From Sindora glabra (lineage: Eukaryota; Streptophyta; Magnoliopsida; Fabales; Fabaceae), in assembly GCA_020226215.1 (NCBI GenBank), contig CM035235.1, forward strand, positions 44,173,511 through 44,237,510: a stretch of DNA of 64,000 nt, given 5' to 3'. The stretch's first letter is position 1, and the number at the start of each line of letters is the position of its first letter. This document shows positions 59,490 through 64,000 of this stretch, one piece after another. Position numbers and translations under genes: made by a program. Below the pieces are notes generated by a model. That model worked only from the letters and a program-made list of their open reading frames with translations. It did no database searches and was not told where the DNA came from.

Positions 59490-62400
59490 ATGACATCAAA
59501 AATTATAGTTAAAAAATCATTACCAAGGTATATTAGATTTGCAAAATATAAGATAGCAAATTATAAATAATTAAAAAAATTTCCTAAAATTAGAGTGTGA
59601 TCCACTTCTTATAGATTGAAATTACCATTCCCATTGAAACCCAAAAAATAACATATTCATTTTTCAGCAAATCTCTTATAAGATCAATTTGGATTGGCTT
59701 TGATTAGTTTAGAAAATAAGGTTAGAGGAACTAATAATTTAACTCTTTTTATAATTAAAATTCAGTAATAACACAATTATGAAACTTTGGAATACAACAT
59801 GCACTCCAAATCCAAATTTTCATACAAAAACACTAAACTATAACCGACCATAATATAAATTCAACTTAATAAGCACAACCTAGCATAGATATATTGTGAA
59901 ATTGATAGTATAACTCAGCATCACAAGTATAACTTATTTAAAACTATAACTCATTTCTATCAAATGCTATTAAAATTTTATAAAAGAGTTTGTATATATA
60001 ACTTATTTGACACTATAACAATGTGTAGAAGTATTTAACATTTTAAAATCCCTAATTATAGTATTCATCATAATTATAACAAATGCTTTAGCAATAAACA
60101 TTTTAATTAGAGCGAGAATGACAGTTCTAAGTTTAAGTTGATTCATATTCCTCAAAGACGTACTATCCAATCAACTAATCAATTTTTGAATTTAAACAAT
60201 GATAATTATTATTATAGGAAAAAGTGCTAGTAAACCAAGCTATGCTATACAAAAACAATTCTACATTTAGATTCTTAAGCCATGATTGAACAAAGAGTCT
60301 ACCATAATAAATCCACATTTAAGGTCATGTTAAGGGACTAAAGAAAATTATATGCATGTGGAACTTGGTATTAGAAGATGGATTGTTTTATATTCTTGTT
60401 AACTTGAGTGATGTGATTATCTTGACAAAAACCAACAAAGGAAAAGTTGGATAAACAATTCCTGGGATTCTGCTAGAATATATCCCCGGGAAAATCCATG
60501 TAGACTGATGTAATGGTCTAACTCGCTAAACTATATATACATAAAACTGGGGTTATATTCAAAACATGCCACCACTAGCTTCTTTATATTACATGAAATA
60601 TAGCAATTAAAGTAAGTTATGGACAGAAAATAATCAAATATGTGTTTAATGCACCCTTTAAAAGGTTAGGGAGTTATATACGCCTTACTTAAAGTATAAG
60701 CAAGGTTTTATGGGCATTTTAGCCTAAAAAATGTATAAGCAATCCAAATGATGATTTCAAGTGCACTTGCTAAAGGGCAAGACATTAAATTACATATTCT
60801 TGTATAAATAGCCACATGCAATGAATGGATTCAATAGGGAATAAACCTTTTTTGCAAACATAACTAAAAATCTTGCTACATTTTGTATTTAAATTGATAG
60901 ATAAGGGACCAAGCACTAGCGCACAGCACAATAGAATCTTTGAGCAATACTCACATATGATATGTTTTAGATTGTTAATTGGGCCACTAAACTCAACAAA
61001 TAAACACCTTGCCTTCAGCAATATCTCCTAATGTAATGGCTTAGTTATGTTGAATGCTACAGGATAGTATAGTGAACACTTGAAGATAAAAATGATGATA
61101 CTGTGAATTTCCTTTAACATGTGAACAGGAAAAAACAATGTGCACGGAGTAGTGCCTTCTAAATAATAAACAAATCAATCTATATTTAAAGTAATAAAGG
61201 AAATGAAGAATGCCAAGGAAAACGTAATTTCAGTATCTTTCATAGCATATGGATTAGAGATTAGAAATGCACTAACAACTAGGATTATTGAAGAATGTCA
61301 AGTGTAATGTTGAACCTAATCATTGGAATCCTAACTCTAACATACTCAATAAAACACAAAGGGATTAACGGGACACTACCAATTAATAGACATTAGATAA
61401 AGCTATGCTTAAGCACCATCCTTTAACTGTATTTTCCTAGCCCCACCCTATCGCATACTCAAGAAAGACATCAATTAAAGATATGATATAAAACCTTCTA
61501 AAGTTCAAACCCTTAGACAAATCAATTTCCAAATGCTAGTGGAAAAATACTAATTGATCACCAAAGCAAATTAACATGAAAAAGAATAAATGAGACTAAA
61601 TATACATTCTAATCCCTTATAAAACTAAACTTTATTCAAAGTGATCAGGACCAAGGAACAAAACTATTCTAGTTGCAGGGTTTATTCAAAATTGAAGACT
61701 AAAACACTAAACTTTATTCATTTTTTTTATTAAATCAAAGAGAAAACCAATCCTACTTGTGTTTGGATGTAGACAGAAGTGGAAACTCTAAACCAATGGT
61801 AGCTTTATATCATAGAATAGCCAAAACCCTAAACAATCAATAATCATTTATTATGGCTGAAATGTCAACAATTAAAGTTAAATGAAAAATGTATAAATGG
61901 AAAATCTGAACTGACCACAAATTTCACAAAGTCTACACATAATAGAATATACTATGAATTTGTCCTCAATCCCAAGCAATACTGAAGATTATAAATGTTC
62001 CATCTAATATTTGATGGCTTCCTTCTACATATAGTTTAATAGGTAAAAACTTGCACAATTAAACAACATAGACATGCATCTCAAATTAAAGTTGAAATAA
62101 AAATTAAATGGAAAATATACAACTTGACCCCTTTTTTTTGTAAATTAAATAAGGCAAAGGCTTAGAACCAGACCCCTTTTCTTTTAAGCTAGAAAGTAAA
62201 ACAAAAGGGAAATCAAAGGTCTCAATACATATTTTAGGTCTAGCTTCTACATGAACAAGCAATTCATTTACAAAAGCCTCTAAAATCATAATGGGTACAT
62301 GAACCTACCGTTCATTCAATAATTAGAATTATCCATTATAACTTTTTAAGACCAATTTTCATTTTACAAGTTTTAAAAACTAATTGGATAGGCATACTAA

Positions 62401-62640
62401 ACATCAATAGTATTGAACCTAAAAGTAGATCACATAGATGTGAAATTCAAGCAAAAATATGAGTAGATAAATCAAGCATAGCAGCAGCAAGAACAAAATT
62501 TGAAGAAATGAAAAAAACCTTATAGTGAAAATTCCAACGGTTAGCAGGAAAATTGAGCAATAGATATGAGTTGAGAATTGCACTTTGGAATTAACGTAAA
62601 AATCAAGCTGCATACACAAATGAGTGAGCTGAGGACACAA
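59490..62640 (-). other. CACTA-2 interior, no gene recognised
   Basis: About 3.1 kb of AT-rich DNA. On the minus strand 62640 to 62100 resembles a leader region, but no transposase motif was found and frames are short. Confidence 0.45.
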
Positions 62641-62999
62641 GCCTTCTTCCTGCCTTGAGATTTATATTGAGAGTGAAGCTAGTTATGTGTTCTATATACT
62701 GCAATTTGGACCCAACGTTTGTGCGAAATCAAAGTTTGCAATTACTTATCTCCATAAATTTTTATAGAAAAATAATATTTTTATAAAATTAAGTTTTTGA
62801 TGTCTTTATATTTTTTAAAAATAATAATATAAAAACTAAAATTAAAATTATGTTTAATATTTATGAAATATATATTTTTAAAATAATTTTAAAAATAAAA
62901 ATAAAATATAATTTTTGAAAAATTAAAATATGTTTAACTAATTAATTAACTAGATTTAAAATAAATTTTTAAAAATAATTTTTCTTTAAAATAATTAGA

Positions 63000-63170
63000 T
63001 AATGATTTATAAGTGTGTCCTATTTTATAACAAACAACAAACAAAAGACAACAATCATATACGCATTGCTTATTTTAAATTTAGGCAATGTTACTATTAG
63101 CATTGCTTAAACACTTAAAACCAATGTTTATTCCTACTTTAAGCAACAATAGTGTTGCTATAAGAAAAAA
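63000..63170. repeat. Subterminal repeats of CACTA-2, 5' side
   Basis: Words AGCAACAATAGTGTTGC, TTAGGCAATG and GCATTGCTTA in both orientations before the terminus at 63181. Shorter than the 3' array, as in the first element. Confidence 0.65.
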
Positions 63171-63184
63171 ATGTTGTAGTGAAT

Positions 63185-64000
63185 ATTGTTCGAAATTTAA
63201 ATTTATTGATGCAATGATATACAGAATGAATAAAATTGCAAAATAAATTCTTTTATATTGATCTCTTCTTTTTCATATTTTTTGTATATTTACATTCAAT
63301 ATGTTGATGCTTGTATCATTGTAAGAAAAATTTATAAAAAGAACATATGACTTATAAAAAATTTATGATATTTAATAAAATTTAAGAAACAATTTTTATT
63401 AATTAAGAAACTAACTTTCCTTTTTCTTCTAACTTATAAAAATTAATTTCTTTTAAAAAGAAGTAAACCTCTCATTCTATTTATGCAATCTTCAAGTTTT
63501 CTCATACTTGATCCATCTCTTAAGCAAAGTGTAGAATGGCCAGTTTGTTTTCTAATAGTTGAAGTAATTTTCCAAAACTTGATGTGATATTTAAGCTCAT
63601 TAGAAATATATGGGAGAAAAGTATGTCAGTTTTCTTACAAATAATTGACATTATTGTATGTAGCTTATCATGTCAATTTCATACAAGTATCATAAAAAAG
63701 GAATTTGAAATTGAGATATCAAATGTTTGTACATTGATTATTGTTGAATAATTAACATCCATTATTGTTCTGCTACCTATAAATTTTCATTTTTACTCCA
63801 CTTTTATCTATGTTCTTTGCCAATATAGATATCAAGAACTACTTTAAGGATACGATAGAGACAATCACCATCACTTTGCTGATGAATAACTAATGATATA
63901 AATAACCTTAGTAAAATGATTCAAATGAAATTCATGTTTGGATATAATATTGTTATAACTTGATCTATCAATAAACAATACCTACTTGATCATTACTTTT
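63185..64000. other. AT-rich DNA after CACTA-2
   Basis: No gene seen. TAATTAACATCCATTATTG and CTACCTATAAATTTTCATTT (63750-63792) resemble words in the 55.7-kb tract, fitting the view that one older element lies on both sides of CACTA-2. Confidence 0.35.

Larger units (their letters stand above)
58435..63181 (-). mobile_element. CACTA (En/Spm) transposon 2, non-autonomous, complete ends
   Basis: The minus-strand 5' end (inverted from 63181) is CACTACAACATTTTTTTC. The other end at 58435 is CACTGCAATATTTTTGGTC. The flanks are AAT (58432-58434) and AAT (63182-63184), the expected 3-bp duplication. The minus-strand 5' end equals the left end of the element at 6276 over CACTACAACATTTT, and its 3' subterminal words (TTGCCTA, AGCAATGGTT) match 13260-13735, so both belong to one family in opposite orientation. 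4.75 kb, with only a final acidic exon of the transposase gene recognised inside. Confidence 0.9.

Overview
The window is nuclear DNA from a flowering plant, most probably a eudicot. It is visibly AT-rich. It carries relics of an intron-containing plant gene and several plant transposon classes: CACTA/En-Spm, plant L1-type LINE, Ty1/copia, gag-only LTR elements, Stowaway and hAT MITEs. The species cannot be fixed from the sequence. I found no gene that looks intact; the open reading frames present are short and mostly lie inside decayed elements.

Layout. 1-4706 is the 3' half of a decayed ALDH12A1 (delta-1-pyrroline-5-carboxylate dehydrogenase) gene, plus strand. Its introns are retained, and a 3.07-kb LTR retrotransposon (194-3258, minus strand) sits inside the exon that codes for the catalytic-cysteine loop. 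4894-5056 is the first copy of a small hAT-type MITE family (others at 8831, 26353 and 28727). 6276-13742 is a complete-ended CACTA transposon (target duplication CTT) that keeps only the last exons of its transposase gene. 14061-15350 holds broken exons of an unidentified host gene, followed by tandem repeats (15.5-16.2 kb and 16.8 kb) and a fold-back repeat (17.6-17.9 kb). 19.86-25.29 kb is a nest: a roughly 450-bp direct-repeat pair whose second copy is split by a 4.0-kb gag-only LTR element (21048-25082).

25.3-33.4 kb is mostly empty AT-rich DNA with MITEs, a Stowaway element and a SINE-like sequence. 33474-38713 is a decayed LINE on the minus strand with ORF1 zinc knuckle, endonuclease, reverse transcriptase and RNase H still recognisable. 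40.4-41.86 kb ends in a CACTA-like terminus. 42605-43356 is a solo LTR related to the gag-only elements. 49.33-54.02 kb is a 5'-truncated copia element. 55.2-58.4 kb is a repeat-rich tract with CACTA-like termini. 58435-63181 is a second complete-ended CACTA element (target duplication AAT) of the same family as the first, in the opposite orientation.

The parts do not form a pathway. The window records one gene's death and later waves of transposition. I found no evidence of an undescribed functional system; the most informative items are the dated layers: gene decay, LTR insertion, nested insertions and solo LTR formation.
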